From Streptosporangium carneum (lineage in GTDB: Bacteria; Actinomycetota; Actinomycetes; Streptosporangiales; Streptosporangiaceae), in NCBI RefSeq assembly GCF_027922005.1, contig NZ_BSEV01000004.1, positions 1-64,000 on the forward strand: a stretch of 64,000 nucleotides of DNA, read 5' to 3'. Numbering within the stretch: the first letter of the stretch is position 1; each line of letters begins with the position of its first letter. The notes under the pieces are model-generated. The model worked only from the letters and a program-made list of their open reading frames with translations, did no database searches and was not told where the DNA came from. Shown here piece after piece: positions 63,044 to 64,000 of the stretch. The translations under genes were made by a program, and so were the position numbers.

Positions 63044-64000
63044 TCACGCCCGATGAAGGATCGCGGCGCGGGAGCCGGTCTCCGCCAGGCGCCGCCGCAC
63101 GGCGGTGGCCCGATCGTCGTCCAGCTCGACGAAGATCTCCTCGGCCTCCCGCCAGCGGGCCCACGCCCCCTCGAGGTCGCCGGAGCCGTACAGGGCCTCA
63201 CCCAGCAGGCTCAGCACGCCGGCCTCGCCCCTGCGGTCGTCGAACTCCCGCACCAGCTCCAGCGCCTCGCCGAAGAGCACGACGGCCTCGTCGAACCGGC
63301 CGAGCCCGGCGTTGGCGATGCCGAGGGTGCGCAGCGCCTCGCCCTTGCGATAGCGGTCGCCCAGCTCGGTGTAGAGGTCGAGCGCCGCGCGCGCCGCGGC
63401 CAGCGCCTCACCGTGACGGCCCCGCTCGTTGTCGTTGTCCGCGAGTTCGTTGAGCGTCTCGCCCTCCAGACAGCGGTCGCCGCTCTCCCGCGCGATGTTC
63501 AGCGCCTGGCCGTAGCAGGCGGCGGAGTCGGCGAAGCGGCCGAGCCTGAAACAGGTGGCGCCGAGGTTGAGCAGCACGTCTCCCTCCAGGTGGCGGTTCC
63601 CGACGTGCCGGGCGACCGCCAGCGCCTCGTCGTAGTGCGCGACGGCCTCCCCCAGACGGCCGAGGCCGGTGTTGACCCAGGCCAGGTGGTTCAGGGCGTA
63701 GCCCTCCTCGAAGAGCTCGCCGGCGGCCCTGGTCGCCTCGACCGCGACGCGGTAGAGGTCGACCCACGCCTCTCCCGGCACGTGGAAGTCGAGGAAGGCC
63801 CCCAGCATCCGGGGAATCCGCCAGGCGGGCTCGTGCCATCCCCGCGCCGCCGCGTGGTGGGCCGCCGCCATGAGATTGGCAAGCTCCTCCTCGTACCAGC
63901 CGACGGCGTCCTCGGGACGGTCGAAGCGCGGCAGGTCGAGGTCCTCGGGCGCGGGCCCGGTCGCCAGGCCCCCTCTGGCGGGCGGCAGGTGCTCGGCGGC
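63044..64000 (-). CDS. TPR domain of an AfsR/NB-ARC-type regulator (5' partial)
   Basis: The frame is open to the right edge, so the N-terminus lies outside. The 318 visible residues start with an AVGWYEEELANLMAAAHHAA segment typical after the NB-ARC ATPase of SARP/AfsR-like regulators, then six to seven TPR-type repeats (GRLGEAVAHYDEALAVAR, GRFADSAACYGQALNIAR, GRHGEALAAARAALDLY). The missing part would hold a BTAD or HTH domain and an NB-ARC module. It converges on the hairpins at 62917-63014. Confidence 0.85.
   Translation of the reverse strand, partial: AAEHLPPARGGLATGPAPEDLDLPRFDRPEDAVGWYEEELANLMAAAHHAAARGWHEPAWRIPRMLGAFLDFHVPGEAWVDLYRVAVEATRAAGELFEEGYALNHLAWVNTGLGRLGEAVAHYDEALAVARHVGNRHLEGDVLLNLGATCFRLGRFADSAACYGQALNIARESGDRCLEGETLNELADNDNERGRHGEALAAARAALDLYTELGDRYRKGEALRTLGIANAGLGRFDEAVVLFGEALELVREFDDRRGEAGVLSLLGEALYGSGDLEGAWARWREAEEIFVELDDDRATAVRRRLAETGSRAAILHRA

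Overview
The window is high-GC DNA with GTG and TTG starts, dense ATGA/GTGA stop-start overlaps and few gaps, as in filamentous actinobacteria. The CseB/CseC-like two-component system, the insert-bearing KdpC, the PptT/PptH-like pair and the HypA/SIS locus point to Actinomycetes, most likely Streptosporangiales (Nonomuraea/Streptosporangium type). The genus is inference; no rRNA or other marker gene is present. I see no tRNA, rRNA, CRISPR array or intact insertion sequence.

Layout. 1-2195 is the C-terminal part of a secreted M4-M28 protease. 2447-6096 is a heterodimeric ABC exporter. 6554-14703 is a complete potassium operon: a small membrane peptide, kdpF, kdpA, kdpB, kdpC, kdpD, kdpE. 14787-17487 holds a PaaX-like regulator, a GNAT acetyltransferase and a membrane-anchored hydrolase. 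17589-19081 is a phosphopantetheinyl transferase next to a PptH-like phosphoesterase. 19245-20816 is a TPR-only protein. 21048-23090 holds two SIS-domain proteins, a small membrane protein and HypA, with no hydrogenase genes in view. 23505-25154 holds a disordered acidic protein and an orphan substrate-binding lipoprotein.

25352-34944 is a carotenoid cluster: GGPP synthase, phytoene desaturase, phytoene synthase, a CrtA-like ketolase, a GT2 glycosyltransferase, a second CrtI-like desaturase and a CruF-like hydratase. Inside it sit a PlsX homologue and a strongly divergent PlsY homologue. My reading is that the cluster makes an acyclic keto/hydroxy carotenoid glycoside and that acyl-phosphate chemistry may acylate it. 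This is the most unusual thing in the window.

35040-42774 carries a TetR-controlled AhpD-like protein, a 2H phosphoesterase, an HSL-type esterase, two paralogous lipoproteins ahead of a CseBC-like two-component system, and an FAD monooxygenase. The monooxygenase is divergent from a TetR gene across three copies of one operator. 43731-48348 is a five-gene operon, bioY, AMP-forming ligase, thiolase-like protein, bioM, bioN; it embeds the ligase-thiolase pair known beside bioY in Bacillus (yhfUTS) in a complete ECF biotin transporter. The thiolase has lost conserved catalytic residues.

48496-64000 holds a UvrA-like (DrrC-type) ATPase, an MFS relic, a paired M16 peptidase preceded by a coupled 24-residue ORF, a YdeP/FdhF-type molybdoenzyme, a GMC oxidoreductase, a SnoaL-like protein, an HxlR regulator divergent from a DHA2 exporter, an NmrA-like reductase, a 47-51 residue peptide gene with strong hairpins behind it, and the C-terminal part of a TPR regulator running off the right edge.
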